Of a stretch of DNA of 64,000 bases, positions 42,357-62,581 are shown piece by piece. The notes below the pieces were generated by a model, which was not told the DNA's origin, searched no databases, and saw nothing but the letters and a program-made list of their open reading frames with translations. The first letter of the stretch is position 1. Every line of letters starts with the position of its first letter. Source of the stretch: Pseudoxanthomonas sp. PXM02 (GTDB lineage Bacteria > Pseudomonadota > Gammaproteobacteria > Xanthomonadales > Xanthomonadaceae); assembly GCF_014851805.1 (NCBI RefSeq), contig NZ_JACVAK010000001.1, forward strand, positions 992,001-1,056,000, in the 5' to 3' direction. The translations under genes were made by a program, and so were the position numbers.

Positions 42357-42400
42357 CCTTGAATCCACGGGGGAGCCCGTATCGGGCGCCCCTGGCGTCC

Positions 42401-42706
42401 TTACCAGCTGGCCTTGCGCAGGCCGGGGACGTCGCCGTTCATGGTGGCCTTGCGCAGCATGTTGCGGCCCAGGCCGAACTTGCGGTACACGCCACGCGAA
42501 CGACCGGACAGCTCGCAGCGGTTGCGCTGGCGGCTCGGCGAGGAGTCGCGCGGCAGCTTCTGCAGCTTGACGACCGCGTCGGCCTTCTCTTCGTACGAGG
42601 CGTTCTGGCTGGAGATGATCTTCTTCAGCGCGTCACGCTTGGCGGCGTACTGCTTGGCCAGCTTTTCCCGCTTGATGTCGCGGTTGACCATCGAGGTCTT
42701 TGCCAT
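42401..42706 (-). CDS. rpsN: 30S ribosomal protein S14, zinc-independent form
   Basis: A 101-residue S14 of the long type. It has only one cysteine ([20 protein letters not shown]), so it lacks the CxxC pairs of the short zinc-binding form and should not respond to zinc limitation. It binds 16S rRNA in the head of the 30S subunit. It lies 20 bases after rplE. Confidence 0.97.
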   Translation of the reverse strand: MAKTSMVNRDIKREKLAKQYAAKRDALKKIISSQNASYEEKADAVVKLQKLPRDSSPSRQRNRCELSGRSRGVYRKFGLGRNMLRKATMNGDVPGLRKASW

Positions 42707-42726
42707 GATGTCGTTTTCCTAGCGAA

Positions 42727-43269
42727 TCAGTTGCGGAACGGGAACTTGAACGCTTCGAGCAGCGCCTTGGCTTCGGCGTCGTTCTTGGCGGTCGTCGTGA
42801 TGGCGATATCCATGCCGCGGATCGCGTCGACGGCGTCGAAGTCGATTTCCGGGAAGATGATCTGTTCCTTCACGCCCATATTGTAGTTGCCGCGACCGTC
42901 GAACGAACGGCCGGACACGCCACGGAAGTCGCGGACGCGCGGCAGCGAGATGCTGATCAGGCGATCCAGGAATTCGTACATCTTGGCGCGACGCAGGGTG
43001 ACCTTGCAGCCGATCGGCCAGCCATCGCGGATCTTGAACGAAGCCACCGACACGCGGGACTTGGTCGTGATCGGCTTCTGGCCGGTGATCTTGGCCAGGT
43101 CGGCCACGGCGTTTTCCAGGATCTTCTTGTTGGTCGCCGCTTCACCCACACCCATGTTGATGGTGATCTTGGTGATCTTCGGCACTTCCATCGGATTGGT
43201 GTAGCCAAACTTCTTCATCAGAGCCGGCGCCACTTCTTCCTTGTAGATTTTTTCGAGACGGGTGGTCAT
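42727..43269 (-). CDS. rplE: 50S ribosomal protein L5
   Basis: A 180-residue 5S rRNA-binding protein of the central protuberance that contacts P-site tRNA. Conserved segments are [54 protein letters not shown] and the C-terminal LLEAFKFPF. Tight spacing to rplX (11 bases). Confidence 0.98.
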   Translation of the reverse strand: MTTRLEKIYKEEVAPALMKKFGYTNPMEVPKITKITINMGVGEAATNKKILENAVADLAKITGQKPITTKSRVSVASFKIRDGWPIGCKVTLRRAKMYEFLDRLISISLPRVRDFRGVSGRSFDGRGNYNMGVKEQIIFPEIDFDAVDAIRGMDIAITTTAKNDAEAKALLEAFKFPFRN

Positions 43270-43280
43270 GTCCTCATTCC

Positions 43281-43598
43281 TCAGGCGTCGAGCGCCTCAC
43301 CGCTGGAGCGGAACACACGCAGTTTGCGTCCATCCTCCAGCACCTTGAAACCGATACGCTCGCCCTTGCCCGTTGCCGGGTTGAACAGCGCGACATTGGA
43401 GATGTGGATCGAGCGCTCGCTCTCAACCACGCCACCCGCGATACCGGCCTGCGGGTTCGGCTTGGTGTGGCGCTTGACGACGTTGACGTTGGACACGACC
43501 ACGCGGTCGCCGTCCACACGCACCACATCACCCTTCTTGCCCTTGTCCTTGCCGGCGGTGACGACGACCTGGTCGCCCTTCTTGATACGGTTTGCCAT
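43281..43598 (-). CDS. rplX: 50S ribosomal protein L24
   Basis: A 105-residue assembly-initiating protein of the large subunit. The KOW motif ([20 protein letters not shown]) is at the N-terminus, and [13 protein letters not shown] is conserved. It is placed between rplN and rplE in standard order. Confidence 0.98.
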   Translation of the reverse strand: MANRIKKGDQVVVTAGKDKGKKGDVVRVDGDRVVVSNVNVVKRHTKPNPQAGIAGGVVESERSIHISNVALFNPATGKGERIGFKVLEDGRKLRVFRSSGEALDA

Positions 43599-43613
43599 TT
43601 CTATGTCCTCCGC

Positions 43614-43982
43614 TCAGAGCACTTCAGGCGCGAGCGAAACGATCTTCATGAACTTCTCGGAACGCAGCTCGCGGGTCACGGGCCCGAAGATACGGGTACC
43701 GATCGGCTCCTGCTTGTTGTTCAGCAGGACGGCGGCGTTGCCATCGAAGCGGATCAGCGAGCCATCGGGACGGCGGACACCCTTGCGGGTACGCACGACC
43801 ACGGCGTCGTAGACTTCGCCCTTCTTGACCTTGCCACGCGGGATGGCGTCCTTGACGGTCACCTTGATGATGTCGCCGATGCCGGCGTAACGGCGCTTGG
43901 AGCCGCCCAGCACCTTGATGCACATCAGTTCTTTGGCACCGGAGTTGTCGGCTGCATCAAGGTAGCTCTGCATCTGGATCAT
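43614..43982 (-). CDS. rplN: 50S ribosomal protein L14
   Basis: A 122-residue protein forming inter-subunit bridge B8 with 16S rRNA. Typical sequence: [20 protein letters not shown] and [20 protein letters not shown]. It is first in the spc cluster; no separate promoter is evident, because the 14-base spacer to rpsQ indicates read-through from the S10 genes. Confidence 0.98.
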   Translation of the reverse strand: MIQMQSYLDAADNSGAKELMCIKVLGGSKRRYAGIGDIIKVTVKDAIPRGKVKKGEVYDAVVVRTRKGVRRPDGSLIRFDGNAAVLLNNKQEPIGTRIFGPVTRELRSEKFMKIVSLAPEVL

Positions 43983-43996
43983 GAGTCAGATCTCCT

Positions 43997-44263
43997 TTAT
44001 TCAGCCGCGCGGGTGATGATTTCCACCACGCGCCAGTTCTTGGTCTTGGACATCGGGGCGATCTCGGTCACGCGCACCACGTCGCCTTCCTTGCAGCTGT
44101 TGTCCGCGTCGTGCGCGTGCAGCTTCGTGGAACGCTTGATGTACTTGCCGTACAGGGCGTGCTTGACCTGACGCTCCACCAGGATGGTGACCGTCTTGTC
44201 CATCTTGTTGCTGACGACGCGGCCTTCGATGGTGCGTTGCGCTTTGTCTTTGTTATCGCTCAT
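43997..44263 (-). CDS. rpsQ: 30S ribosomal protein S17
   Basis: An 88-residue primary 16S rRNA-binding protein with an OB fold. Conserved segments are [20 protein letters not shown] and [20 protein letters not shown]. It is the last gene of the S10 set and follows rpmC by 12 bases. Confidence 0.98.
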   Translation of the reverse strand: MSDNKDKAQRTIEGRVVSNKMDKTVTILVERQVKHALYGKYIKRSTKLHAHDADNSCKEGDVVRVTEIAPMSKTKNWRVVEIITRAAE

Positions 44264-44275
44264 CTTGGTCGCTCC

Positions 44276-44461
44276 TTACTTCTGGCTGCCCAGCAGGGTC
44301 TTGACGCGAGCGATCTCGCGACGGACCCGGCGGGTTTCATGCGTCTTCGGCAGCTGGCCGGTCACCTTCTGCATGCGCAGGGAGAATTGCTCCTTGCGCA
44401 GCTCGGTCAGGTGGGCTTTCAGCTCGTCAGCCGATTTCTCGCGGAGTTGCTTGAGTTCCAT
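44276..44461 (-). CDS. rpmC: 50S ribosomal protein L29
   Basis: A 61-residue two-helix protein near the exit tunnel. [20 protein letters not shown] and the [13 protein letters not shown] helix are typical. Its ATG overlaps the rplP stop by one base (TAATG), a coupled start. Confidence 0.97.
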   Translation of the reverse strand: MELKQLREKSADELKAHLTELRKEQFSLRMQKVTGQLPKTHETRRVRREIARVKTLLGSQK

Positions 44462-44874
44462 TAGCGCACCGTCCGGGTCACGAAAGTGGTGGTGACCGAC
44501 AGCTTGGCCGCGGCCAGGCGGAACGCCTCGCGCGCGATTTCCTCGCTGACGCCTTCGATTTCATAGATCATGCGGCCCGGCTGGATCTGGGCGACCCAGT
44601 ACTCGACGTTACCCTTACCCGAACCCATTCGGACTTCGATGGGCTTCTTGGTGATCGGCTTGTCGGGGAACACACGGATCCACATCTTGCCGCCGCGCTT
44701 CACGTAGCGGCTGATCGAGCGGCGGGCCGCTTCGATCTGGCGCGCGGTCAGCTGACCGTGCGCCGTGGCCTTCAGGCCGTACTCGCCGAAACTGACGAGG
44801 TTTCCGCTCCAGCTCAGGCCTTCGTTACGGCCCTTGTGCATCTTGCGGTACTTGGTTCGCTTGGGTTGCAACAT
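44461..44874 (-). CDS. rplP: 50S ribosomal protein L16
   Basis: A 137-residue protein close to the A-site tRNA elbow. [40 protein letters not shown] and [20 protein letters not shown] are conserved. The arginine hydroxylated in E. coli L16 (near MGSGKG) is present. Overlaps rpmC by one base and follows rpsC by six. Confidence 0.98.
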   Translation of the reverse strand: MLQPKRTKYRKMHKGRNEGLSWSGNLVSFGEYGLKATAHGQLTARQIEAARRSISRYVKRGGKMWIRVFPDKPITKKPIEVRMGSGKGNVEYWVAQIQPGRMIYEIEGVSEEIAREAFRLAAAKLSVTTTFVTRTVR

Positions 44875-44880
44875 GACTGA

Positions 44881-45600
44881 TTACCTCGCGTCGCGGTCAC
44901 GAGCCGGGCGCGACGGACGTTCGCTGCGCTCGGGGCGCGCGTCGTCCTGCTTCTCCTGACCCACCTGGCTGAAATCGAAGATTTCGCCCTTGTAGACCCA
45001 CACCTTGATGCCGATGATGCCGTAGGTGGTCTTCGCCTCGGCAAAACCGTAATCGATGTCGGCACGCAGCGTGTGCAGCGGCACGCGGCCTTCGCGGTAC
45101 CACTCCGAACGGGCGATTTCCGCACCGTTCAAGCGGCCTGCCACGTTGACCTTGATGCCCAGGGCACCCAGGCGCATCGCGTTGCCGACGGCGCGCTTCA
45201 TGGCGCGACGGAACATGATGCGGCGTTCCAGCTGCTGCGCGATCGATTCGGCCACAAGCTGTGCGTCCAGCTCGGGCTTGCGCACTTCGGTGACGTTGAT
45301 GTGCGCCGGGACGCCCATCAGGTCGCTCACTTCCTTGCGCAGCTTCTCGATGTCCTCACCGCGCTTGCCGATCACCACGCCCGGACGGGCGGTGTGGATG
45401 GTCACGCGGGCGGTCTTGGCCGGACGCTCGATCAGGATCTTGGAAATGCCCGCCTGCGCCAGCTTCTTGCGAAGCATCTCGCGCACCTTGAGGTCCGCGG
45501 CGAGGTAGTCGGCGTAGTCGCGCTTGTTGGCGAACCACTTGGAATTCCAGTCCTTGGCGATGCCCAGGCGGATACCGGTCGGATGAACTTTGTGACCCAT
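44881..45600 (-). CDS. rpsC: 30S ribosomal protein S3
   Basis: A 239-residue protein at the mRNA entry channel, part of the ribosomal helicase. The KH domain includes [20 protein letters not shown]. The C-terminal part has [20 protein letters not shown]. The extreme C-terminus is an arginine/aspartate-rich tail ([18 protein letters not shown]), longer than in E. coli. Two bases separate it from rplV. Confidence 0.98.
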   Translation of the reverse strand: MGHKVHPTGIRLGIAKDWNSKWFANKRDYADYLAADLKVREMLRKKLAQAGISKILIERPAKTARVTIHTARPGVVIGKRGEDIEKLRKEVSDLMGVPAHINVTEVRKPELDAQLVAESIAQQLERRIMFRRAMKRAVGNAMRLGALGIKVNVAGRLNGAEIARSEWYREGRVPLHTLRADIDYGFAEAKTTYGIIGIKVWVYKGEIFDFSQVGQEKQDDARPERSERPSRPARDRDAR

Positions 45601-45602
45601 AC

Positions 45603-45938
45603 TTATTTGCCCTCGCCCACGACCACGGTGATGTGGCTGGTGCGCTTCAGAATGCGGGTGCCACGGCCCTTGGCGCGGGCCATGAAACGCTTCAGCATCG
45701 GACCTTCGTCGACCATGATGGTCTTGACCTTCAGCTCGTCGACGTCGGCGCCCTGGTTGTTCTCGGCGTTGGCGATGGCGGACTCCACGACCTTCTTGAT
45801 CAGGTGGGCAGCCTTCTTGTCCGAGAACTTCAGCAGGTTGACAGCGCGTTCGGCAGGCAGGCCACGCACCTGGTCAGCGACCAGGCGAGCCTTCTGGGGG
45901 GAGATGCGCGCGGTGCGCAGGATGGCTTTCGCTTCCAT
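45603..45938 (-). CDS. rplV: 50S ribosomal protein L22
   Basis: A 111-residue protein lining the exit tunnel; its beta hairpin region ([20 protein letters not shown]) is where macrolide-resistance changes occur elsewhere, and no change is obvious here. The start is set at 45938 ([20 protein letters not shown]), because AAGGAG lies eight to nine bases upstream of it. The other in-frame ATG (45944) would have only two bases of spacing. Confidence 0.96.
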   Translation of the reverse strand: MEAKAILRTARISPQKARLVADQVRGLPAERAVNLLKFSDKKAAHLIKKVVESAIANAENNQGADVDELKVKTIMVDEGPMLKRFMARAKGRGTRILKRTSHITVVVGEGK

Positions 45939-45950
45939 GGTCATCTCTCC

Positions 45951-46226
45951 TTACTTCTTGCCGCCGGCTTTCTTGTCGCCACCGTGACCCTTGAAGGTAC
46001 GGGTGACGGCAAATTCGCCGAGCTTGTGGCCGACCATGTTCTCGTTGACCAGCACCGGAACGTGGTTCTTGCCGTTGTGAATGGCGATCGTGAAGCCCAC
46101 CATTTCCGGCAGGATCATCGAACGGCGCGACCAAGTCTTGATCGGCTTCTTGCTGCCGCCCGCGGCCTCCACCTTCTTGACGAGGTGGTGATCGACGAAC
46201 GGGCCCTTCTTGAGTGAACGTGCCAT
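45951..46226 (-). CDS. rpsS: 30S ribosomal protein S19
   Basis: A 91-residue head protein that pairs with S13 and contacts the A-site finger. [40 protein letters not shown] and [17 protein letters not shown] are typical. It follows rplB by six bases. Confidence 0.98.
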   Translation of the reverse strand: MARSLKKGPFVDHHLVKKVEAAGGSKKPIKTWSRRSMILPEMVGFTIAIHNGKNHVPVLVNENMVGHKLGEFAVTRTFKGHGGDKKAGGKK

Positions 46227-46232
46227 GGTCGA

Positions 46233-47060
46233 TTAGCCCCTACGATCGCGGACGATGAATTGCTGCGTGCGCTTGTTCTTGCGCGTCTTGTAACCCTTGG
46301 TCGGGACACCCCACGGGGTGACCGGATGCGGGTTGCCCTGGCCGGCCTTGGCCTCACCACCACCGTGCGGGTGGTCGACGGGGTTCATGGCCGCACCGCG
46401 GACGGTCGGCTTGACACCGCGCCAGCGCTTGGCACCGGCCTTGCCGAGCTTCTCCAGGCTGTGCTCGTCGTTGCCGACTTCGCCCACCGTGGCGCGGCAC
46501 TCGACCTGCACCTTGCGCATTTCGCCGGAGCGAAGACGCAGCGTGGCGAAGCCCTGCTCACGAGCGACCAGCTGCACGGCGGCGCCAGCGGCGCGGGCGA
46601 TCTGCGCGCCCTTGCCCGGCTTCAGCTCGATGCCGTGGATCGTCGTACCGACCGGGATGTTGCGCAGCGGCAGCGTGTTGCCAGCTTTGATCGGGGCATC
46701 GCTACCGGCGATGACCTGGTCACCGGCCTTCAGGCCCTTCGGGGCGATGATGTAGCGACGCTCGCCATCGACGTAGCACAGCAGCGCGATGTGCGCGGTG
46801 CGGTTGGGATCGTATTCGATCCGCTCCACGCGCGCCGGGATGCCTTCCTTGTCGCGCTTGAAGTCGATGATGCGGTAATGCTGCTTATGGCCACCGCCGA
46901 TATGACGGGTGGTGATGCGACCGTGGTGGTTGCGACCGCCGGACTTGCTCTGCTTCTCGAGCAGCGCAGCATGCGGAGCACCCTTGTGCAGGTCGGGCGT
47001 CACCACGCGGACCGCCGAACGGCGACCGGGGGAGGTGGGCTTGAATTTCATCAATGGCAT
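46233..47060 (-). CDS. rplB: 50S ribosomal protein L2
   Basis: A 275-residue core protein needed for subunit association and peptidyl transferase function. The conserved C-terminal block ([18 protein letters not shown]) contains the essential histidine of the peptidyl-transferase region (HPHGGG). The RNA-binding domain has [20 protein letters not shown]. Standard position between rplW and rpsS. Confidence 0.98.
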   Translation of the reverse strand: MPLMKFKPTSPGRRSAVRVVTPDLHKGAPHAALLEKQSKSGGRNHHGRITTRHIGGGHKQHYRIIDFKRDKEGIPARVERIEYDPNRTAHIALLCYVDGERRYIIAPKGLKAGDQVIAGSDAPIKAGNTLPLRNIPVGTTIHGIELKPGKGAQIARAAGAAVQLVAREQGFATLRLRSGEMRKVQVECRATVGEVGNDEHSLEKLGKAGAKRWRGVKPTVRGAAMNPVDHPHGGGEAKAGQGNPHPVTPWGVPTKGYKTRKNKRTQQFIVRDRRG

Positions 47061-47071
47061 GTGGGTCTACC

Positions 47072-47371
47072 TCAGGCCTTGGCCGACACGTCGATGGCCT
47101 GACCATCGGCCAGACGCACGTACGCCTTGCGCCAGTCGCCGCGGCGGCCGGCGCGGTTACGGAAGGACTTGTTCTTGCCCTTGACGTTGACCACGTTGAC
47201 CGTCTCGACCTTGACGTCGAACAGCTGCTCGACCGCGGCCTTCACATCGGCCTTGGTGGCATCGTTCGAGACTTCGAAGACGTATTGGTTGGAGAGTTCC
47301 TGCAGGCGCACGGTCTTTTCGGAGACGCGCGGAGCACGCAGCACGGCAAAAATCTTTTCGTTGCTGATCAT
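47072..47371 (-). CDS. rplW: 50S ribosomal protein L23
   Basis: A 99-residue exit-tunnel rim protein that docks trigger factor and SRP. The start at 47371 ([20 protein letters not shown]) overlaps the rplD stop by four bases (ATGA). A GTG nine bases upstream would add three residues but lacks support. The trigger-factor-binding glutamate region [10 protein letters not shown] is present. Confidence 0.97.
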   Translation of the reverse strand: MISNEKIFAVLRAPRVSEKTVRLQELSNQYVFEVSNDATKADVKAAVEQLFDVKVETVNVVNVKGKNKSFRNRAGRRGDWRKAYVRLADGQAIDVSAKA

Positions 47372-47973
47372 GCCAGCCACTCCTCGATCTTCTTGACGGC
47401 GTCGGCCGTGATCAGCACGGAGTCGGCACCAACCAGCGCCGCCGGGTCCAGGCCCTGCACGTCGCGCACTTCCACGTAGGGAAGGTTGCGGGCGGACAGG
47501 TACAGGTGCTCGGAGGCATCCTCGGTGACGATCAGCGGACGCTGACCCAGATCCAGGCCCTTCAGCTTTTCAACCAGGGCGCTGGTCTTGGTGGCGTCCA
47601 CGTCGAACGCTTCCACGACCTTCAGGCGGTTCTGGCGGTTCAGCTCGGACAGGATCGAGCTGATGGCCGCGCGGTACATCTTGCGGTTGACCTTCTGCGC
47701 GAAGCTGCGCGGCTTCGCCGCGAAGGTCACGCCGCCGCCGACGAAGATCGGCGCGGTCAGGGCACCGTGACGAGCACCGCCACCCTTCTGCTTCTTGGAC
47801 TTCTTGGTGGTGCCGTTCACTTCGGCGCGCGTCTTCTGCGCCTTGGTGCCGGCACGACCGGCGTTGCGGTAGGCAACGACGACCTGGTGAACCAGATCTT
47901 CGCTGAACTCGCGGCCGAACACGTCGTCGGAGACCGACAGCTTGTTGGCGCTACCTGTAATGGCTAGTTCCAT
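47368..47973 (-). CDS. rplD: 50S ribosomal protein L4
   Basis: A 201-residue tunnel protein; in E. coli it also regulates the S10 operon. The extended loop reaching the tunnel constriction ([20 protein letters not shown]) is intact. The start [20 protein letters not shown] has GGAGAA upstream; an earlier frame extension is excluded because it overlaps the spacer without similarity. It follows rplC by 11 bases. Confidence 0.98.
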   Translation of the reverse strand: MELAITGSANKLSVSDDVFGREFSEDLVHQVVVAYRNAGRAGTKAQKTRAEVNGTTKKSKKQKGGGARHGALTAPIFVGGGVTFAAKPRSFAQKVNRKMYRAAISSILSELNRQNRLKVVEAFDVDATKTSALVEKLKGLDLGQRPLIVTEDASEHLYLSARNLPYVEVRDVQGLDPAALVGADSVLITADAVKKIEEWLA

Positions 47974-47984
47974 GGTCGTTCTCC

Positions 47985-48638
47985 TCAACCCTTGCTCGCC
48001 GGACGCACGATCACGTCGCCACCCGGCGCACCCGGCACGGCGCCGCGAACGGCGATCAGGCCGCGCTCGGCGTCCACGCGGACGACTTCCAGGTTCTGCG
48101 TGCTCTGCTGCACGGCACCCATGTGGCCCGACATCTTCTTGCCCGGGAACACGCGACCCGGCGTCTGGCGCTGACCCAGCGAACCCGGTGCGCGATGCGA
48201 CAGCGAGTTACCGTGGGTGGCGTCGCCCATGCGGAAGTTCCAGCGCTTGATGGTGCCCTGGAAGCCCTTGCCCTTGGTGACGCCCTGGACGTCGACGATC
48301 TGGCCGACTTCAAAGATGTCAGCCTTGATCTCGCCGCCGACGGTGAAGTCGCCCAGCTTGTCGGCTTCCACGCGCAGCTCCCACAGGCCACGACCGGCTT
48401 CGACCTTGGCCTTGGCCAGGTGACCGGCGACCGGCTTGGTGATCAGCGAGGCGCGACGGGTGCCCACGGCGACCTGCACGGCGCTGTAGCCGTCGGCTTC
48501 CGGGGTCTTGATCTGGGTGATGCGGTTCGGGGTAGCTTCGATCAGCGTCACCGGAATGGACTTGCCATCTTCGGTGAACACACGGGTCATGCCAGCCTTG
48601 CGGCCGACGAGACCCAACGAATATTTCTTCGCGGTCAT
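47985..48638 (-). CDS. rplC: 50S ribosomal protein L3
   Basis: A 217-residue protein that helps start 50S assembly and reaches the peptidyl transferase centre with its central loop ([20 protein letters not shown]). That loop has the glutamine methylated by PrmB in E. coli (SLGQRQ). [20 protein letters not shown] is conserved. It follows rpsJ by 11 bases. Confidence 0.98.
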   Translation of the reverse strand: MTAKKYSLGLVGRKAGMTRVFTEDGKSIPVTLIEATPNRITQIKTPEADGYSAVQVAVGTRRASLITKPVAGHLAKAKVEAGRGLWELRVEADKLGDFTVGGEIKADIFEVGQIVDVQGVTKGKGFQGTIKRWNFRMGDATHGNSLSHRAPGSLGQRQTPGRVFPGKKMSGHMGAVQQSTQNLEVVRVDAERGLIAVRGAVPGAPGGDVIVRPASKG

Positions 48639-48649
48639 GGTCGTGGGCC

Positions 48650-48961
<312 letters not shown>

Positions 48962-49144
48962 GACGGAAATTTCCTTCGTTAAAGAGCGACGGGCGCGGCC
49001 TCTGGGATGCCTTGCCCCGGTTAGTCCAAGCTGTTCCAGCTCCCCACCGGCCGCGTGAACTCCACGGACGGGCAGCGCCGGAATCGGCTGGGGATCTTCC
49101 TGAAAAACTAGGCAGGCCGGTAAACCGGCCCGCCCAGACATGAA

Positions 49145-49173
49145 AGTATAGGACGCGTGACACACCCCGTCAA
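49145..49173 (-). promoter_or_regulatory. S10 operon promoter
   Basis: On the minus strand: TTGACG (49173-49168), 17-base spacer, TATACT (49150-49145). Both hexamers match the sigma-70 consensus at five of six positions, with ideal spacing. The same hexamers occur upstream of rpsL. Confidence 0.88.
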
Positions 49174-49236
49174 CCATCGGGGCGCCCTGCCCGGCTCGAA
49201 AGCCTGCAGGAAGGCACGCGACACTCCGTGTCTGGC

Positions 49237-49271
49237 GAACACGAGGCGCTTCCTGCACCTCTTTTCGCGGT
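49237..49271. repeat. Copy 1 of a 35-bp palindromic element (S10 side)
   Basis: Matches 54036-54070 at 31 of 35 positions by eye (core ACGAGGCGCTTCCTGCACCT then CTTTTCG). The arms here pair imperfectly. It lies about 64 bases upstream of the rpsJ -35. The preceding tuf gene already has its own terminator, so a terminator role is not required here. Confidence 0.7.
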
Positions 49272-49347
49272 ATTACCAGCGGCCTCCCAGGGGGCGCTGG
49301 CGGATCAAGCGATTCCTATCGGGCCAAGCGGCTTTCAAGGGGCGCGC

Positions 49348-49376
49348 ATCATAGCGCATGTTTTGCTGTTTTGCAG
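49348..49376 (-). promoter_or_regulatory. Possible distal promoter for rpsJ
   Basis: On the minus strand TATGAT (49353-49348) with weak -35 candidates TGCAAA/CTGCAA at 16-17 bases, immediately after the tuf terminator. If used it makes a leader of nearly 400 bases that includes the 35-bp palindrome. Confidence 0.35.
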
Positions 49377-49406
49377 CATCTCCGCCCGAATGGCGAAGAA
49401 CTTTCT

Positions 49407-49443
49407 GCAAACAAAAGGCGGACCGAGGTTCCGGTCCGCCCTT
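49407..49443 (-). terminator. Intrinsic terminator after tuf
   Basis: On the minus strand GGCGGACCG, 6-base loop, CGGTCCGCC followed by TTTTGTTTG (stem 49417-49440). It lies about 40 bases beyond the tuf stop. Confidence 0.88.
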
Positions 49444-49481
49444 GTCGCTGTCCGGCGAGTCCTCGCCGGGACCGCAGGGGC

Positions 49482-50672
49482 TTACTTGATGATCTTGGCC
49501 ACCACGCCGGCGCCGACCGTACGGCCGCCTTCGCGGATCGCGAAACGCAGGCCTTCGTCCATCGCCACCGGGTTGATCAGGGTGACCACCATCTTGATGT
49601 TGTCACCCGGCATCACCATTTCCACGCCTTCCGGCAGGGTCACGGCGCCCGTGATGTCGGTCGTGCGGAAGTAGAACTGCGGACGGTAACCCTTGAAGAA
49701 CGGGGTGTGACGGCCGCCTTCATCCTTGCTCAGCACGTAGACTTCGGCTTCGAACTCGGTGTGCGGGGTGATCGAACCCGGCTTGGCCAGCACCTGGCCG
49801 CGCTCCACGTCGTCACGCTTGGTGCCGCGCAGCAGCAGACCAGCGTTGTCGCCCGCCTGACCCTGGTCCAGCAGCTTGCGGAACATTTCCACACCCGTGA
49901 CCGTGGTCTTCTGGGTCGGACGGATACCGACGATTTCGATTTCCTCGCCCACCTTGATCACGCCGCGCTCGATACGGCCGGTCACCACGGTGCCGCGGCC
50001 CGAGATCGAGAACACGTCTTCCACCGGCATCAGGAACGGCTTGTCGACGTCGCGCTCCGGGGTCGGAATCCAGGTATCCAGCGCATCGACCAGCTTCAGG
50101 ATCGCCGGCACGCCGATTTCGCTCTGGTCGCCTTCCAGCGCCAGACGGGCCGAACCCGAGATGATCGGGGTGTCGTCGCCCGGGAATTCGTACTTGCTCA
50201 GCAGCTCACGGACTTCCATTTCGACCAGCTCGAGCAGCTCGGCGTCGTCGACCATGTCGGCCTTGTTCAGGAACACGACGATGTACGGCACGCCGACCTG
50301 GCGCGAGAGCAGGATGTGCTCGCGGGTCTGCGGCATCGGGCCGTCAGCGGCCGAACACACCAGGATCGCGCCGTCCATCTGGGCCGCACCAGTGATCATG
50401 TTCTTCACGTAGTCGGCGTGGCCGGGGCAATCCACGTGCGCGTAGTGGCGCGAGGCGGATTCGTATTCCACGTGGGCCGTGGAGATCGTGATGCCGCGCG
50501 CCTTCTCTTCCGGCGCCGCGTCGATCGCGTCATAGGCCTTGAACTCGCCACCGAAACGCTCCGCGCCGATCTTCGTCAGCGCCGCCGTCAGCGTCGTCTT
50601 GCCGTGGTCAACGTGACCAATCGTGCCCACGTTCACGTGGGGCTTGGTGCGTTCGAACTTACCCTTTGCCAT
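49482..50672 (-). CDS. tuf: Elongation factor Tu
   Basis: A 396-residue GTPase that delivers aminoacyl-tRNA to the ribosome. G motifs: GHVDHGKTT near residue 19, DCPGHADY around 81, NKADMVDD around 136 and SARLALEGD around 174. The kirromycin-contact region of domains 1-3 is normal. It lies 75 bases after fusA in the str operon, with a small hairpin in between (GCAGGGC/GCCCTGC, 50711-50738), and has a strong terminator. A second tuf copy is common in this group near secE, outside the window. Confidence 0.98.
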   Translation of the reverse strand: MAKGKFERTKPHVNVGTIGHVDHGKTTLTAALTKIGAERFGGEFKAYDAIDAAPEEKARGITISTAHVEYESASRHYAHVDCPGHADYVKNMITGAAQMDGAILVCSAADGPMPQTREHILLSRQVGVPYIVVFLNKADMVDDAELLELVEMEVRELLSKYEFPGDDTPIISGSARLALEGDQSEIGVPAILKLVDALDTWIPTPERDVDKPFLMPVEDVFSISGRGTVVTGRIERGVIKVGEEIEIVGIRPTQKTTVTGVEMFRKLLDQGQAGDNAGLLLRGTKRDDVERGQVLAKPGSITPHTEFEAEVYVLSKDEGGRHTPFFKGYRPQFYFRTTDITGAVTLPEGVEMVMPGDNIKMVVTLINPVAMDEGLRFAIREGGRTVGAGVVAKIIK

Positions 50673-50747
50673 TGTCTTCTACCTTGTTATGCGTGATTCG
50701 TGACGGGAATGCAGGGCACCGCAACCGCAGCGCCCTGCCCCAAACTC

Positions 50748-52838
<2,091 letters not shown>

Positions 52839-52941
52839 GACAGTCTCTCTTTTCTGATGGAGGGCCAGCAGGATGCGGGGGCCTTCCGTGGAGGGCGGAT
52901 CTTCAGATGGCCGAATGCCGCCTTTCGGCGGCCTTCGGTGC

Positions 52942-53006
52942 GGGGCGCGGAATACGCGCCCCAGGTGGCACCTAGATGATGCCGGTGACCCTTGCTTGCA
53001 AGGGTC
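52942..53006 (-). other. Two hairpins in the rpsG-fusA spacer
   Basis: GACCCTTGC/GCAAGGGTC (52987-53006, 9-bp stem, 2-base loop) lies just after the rpsG stop. GGGGCGCG/CGCGCCCC (52942-52962, 8-bp stem, 5-base loop) follows further downstream on the minus strand. Neither has a T-run. They may modulate fusA-tuf expression relative to rpsL-rpsG. Confidence 0.65.
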
Positions 53007-53015
53007 CGGAGGCCG

Positions 53016-53483
53016 TTACCAGCGGTAGTGCGCGAACGCCTTGTTCGCTTCCGCCATGCGGTGGGTCTCTTCACGCTTCTTGATGGCGCCGCCGCGGTTC
53101 TCGGAGGCATCCAGCAGCTCGGCAGCCAGCTTGCGCGGCATGGTGTTCTCGCCACGCTTGCGCGCGGATTCGATCAGCCAGCGCATCGCCAGCGCCATGC
53201 GACGCGACGAACGCACTTCGACCGGCACCTGGTAGGTCGCGCCACCGACACGGCGCGACTTCACTTCGACGGCCGGGGACACGTTGTCCAGCGCCTTCTC
53301 GACCAGCTCGAGGGCGTTGGGATTCTTCTCACCGATGACGTCCATGGCGCCGTAGACGATCTTTTCGGCGACCGACTTCTTGCCGCTCAACATCACCATG
53401 TTGATGAAGCGGGCAATCGTCTGGCTGCCGTGCTTGGGGTCCGGCAGGATTTCACGTTGGGGGGCAGAGCCTTTGCGCGACAT
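53016..53483 (-). CDS. rpsG: 30S ribosomal protein S7
   Basis: A 155-residue primary 16S rRNA-binding protein of the 30S head; in E. coli it represses str operon translation. [20 protein letters not shown] and [20 protein letters not shown] are conserved. The C-terminal [12 protein letters not shown] is the short form. It follows rpsL by 12 bases. Confidence 0.98.
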   Translation of the reverse strand: MSRKGSAPQREILPDPKHGSQTIARFINMVMLSGKKSVAEKIVYGAMDVIGEKNPNALELVEKALDNVSPAVEVKSRRVGGATYQVPVEVRSSRRMALAMRWLIESARKRGENTMPRKLAAELLDASENRGGAIKKREETHRMAEANKAFAHYRW

Positions 53484-53495
53484 GATTCTTTTTCC

Positions 53496-53870
53496 TTAAG
53501 CCTTGGGACGCTTGGCGCCGTACTTGGAACGGCCCTGGCGGCGCTTGGCGACGCCCGAGGCGTCGAGCGAACCGCGCACGGTGTGGTAGCGCACGCCCGG
53601 CAGGTCCTTCACACGGCCGCCGCGCACGAGCACCACGGAGTGCTCCTGCAGGTTGTGACCTTCACCGCCGATGTAGCTGATGATTTCTTCCTGGTTGGTC
53701 AGGCGCACCTTGGCGACCTTGCGGAGAGCCGAATTCGGCTTCTTCGGGGTCGTCGTGTAGACGCGGGTGCACACGCCGCGACGCTGCGGGCAGTTGTCCA
53801 GCGCGGGCGACTGGCTCTTGTACGTGGGGGCCTGCCGCGGCTTGCGGACCAGCTGATTGACGGTTGCCAT
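53496..53870 (-). CDS. rpsL: 30S ribosomal protein S12
   Basis: A 124-residue decoding-centre protein. The start at 53870 ([20 protein letters not shown]) is canonical. The two streptomycin-resistance hot spots are wild type: lysine in [11 protein letters not shown] and lysine in [12 protein letters not shown], so a streptomycin-sensitive ribosome is predicted. The conserved PNSA loop is intact. It is the first gene of the str operon, with its own promoter at 53953-53982. Confidence 0.98.
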   Translation of the reverse strand: MATVNQLVRKPRQAPTYKSQSPALDNCPQRRGVCTRVYTTTPKKPNSALRKVAKVRLTNQEEIISYIGGEGHNLQEHSVVLVRGGRVKDLPGVRYHTVRGSLDASGVAKRRQGRSKYGAKRPKA

Positions 53871-53952
53871 AGTGGATTCTTCGTGTGAAGGCCGGAGCCT
53901 TGTTTGACATGAAAACGAAGGCAGGCCGTATGACGGCCCACCTAGACGGAAA

Positions 53953-53982
53953 AGTATAGCCGGCAACCCGCCCGACCGTCAA
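53953..53982 (-). promoter_or_regulatory. str operon promoter upstream of rpsL
   Basis: On the minus strand TTGACG (53982-53977), 18-base spacer, TATACT (53958-53953), giving a leader of about 75 bases. The hexamers and the CTATACTTT context match the rpsJ promoter. Confidence 0.85.
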
Positions 53983-54035
53983 CGCGACGGAGGTGGGTGC
54001 CTGCCAACTGACTGCGATCCCGCCCTTCCTGGGCC

Positions 54036-54070
54036 GAAAACGAGGCGCATCCTGCGCCTCTTTTCGTGGT
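54036..54070. terminator. Palindromic terminator after rpoC; copy 2 of the 35-bp element
   Basis: GAGGCGCA, loop TCC, TGCGCCTC (54042-54060), extended by pairing of flanking CGAAAA and TTTTCG. It can act in both directions: the minus-strand read is followed by GTTTTCGG. Another stem, GACGGCC/GGCCGTC (54075-54092), sits between it and the rpoC stop. It lies 54 bases upstream of the rpsL -35. Confidence 0.75.
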
Positions 54071-54104
54071 CTGGGACGGCCCGAAGGCCGTCAGGTAGTA
54101 CGGT

Positions 54105-58337
<4,233 letters not shown>

Positions 58338-58429
58338 GGTGTTTCTCCGTCAGGAGGAATCTTTGTCGATGGCGGGTTGACCAGGGTCGATCGGCGCAGC
58401 GGCAGGTCAGTGCCGCCGCGCCACATCGG

Positions 58430-62581
<4,152 letters not shown>

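Larger units (their letters stand above)
48962..49481 (-). other. Spacer tuf-rpsJ with S10 operon promoter region
   Basis: A 520-base gap with no gene. In transcription order (minus strand) it holds the tuf terminator (49407-49443), a possible distal promoter (-10 TATGAT, 49353-49348), a 35-bp palindromic element (49237-49271) also found before rpsL, and the strong promoter (49145-49173). Then comes an untranslated leader of about 175 bases before rpsJ, the place where L4-responsive control acts in E. coli. I see no close copy of the E. coli leader. Confidence 0.7.

Noticed and set aside
45939-45944. The earlier ATG of rplV (MTMEAK)
   Set aside because: The Shine-Dalgarno AAGGAG would be only two bases away; the ATG at 45938 has proper spacing and matches the 111-residue family form.
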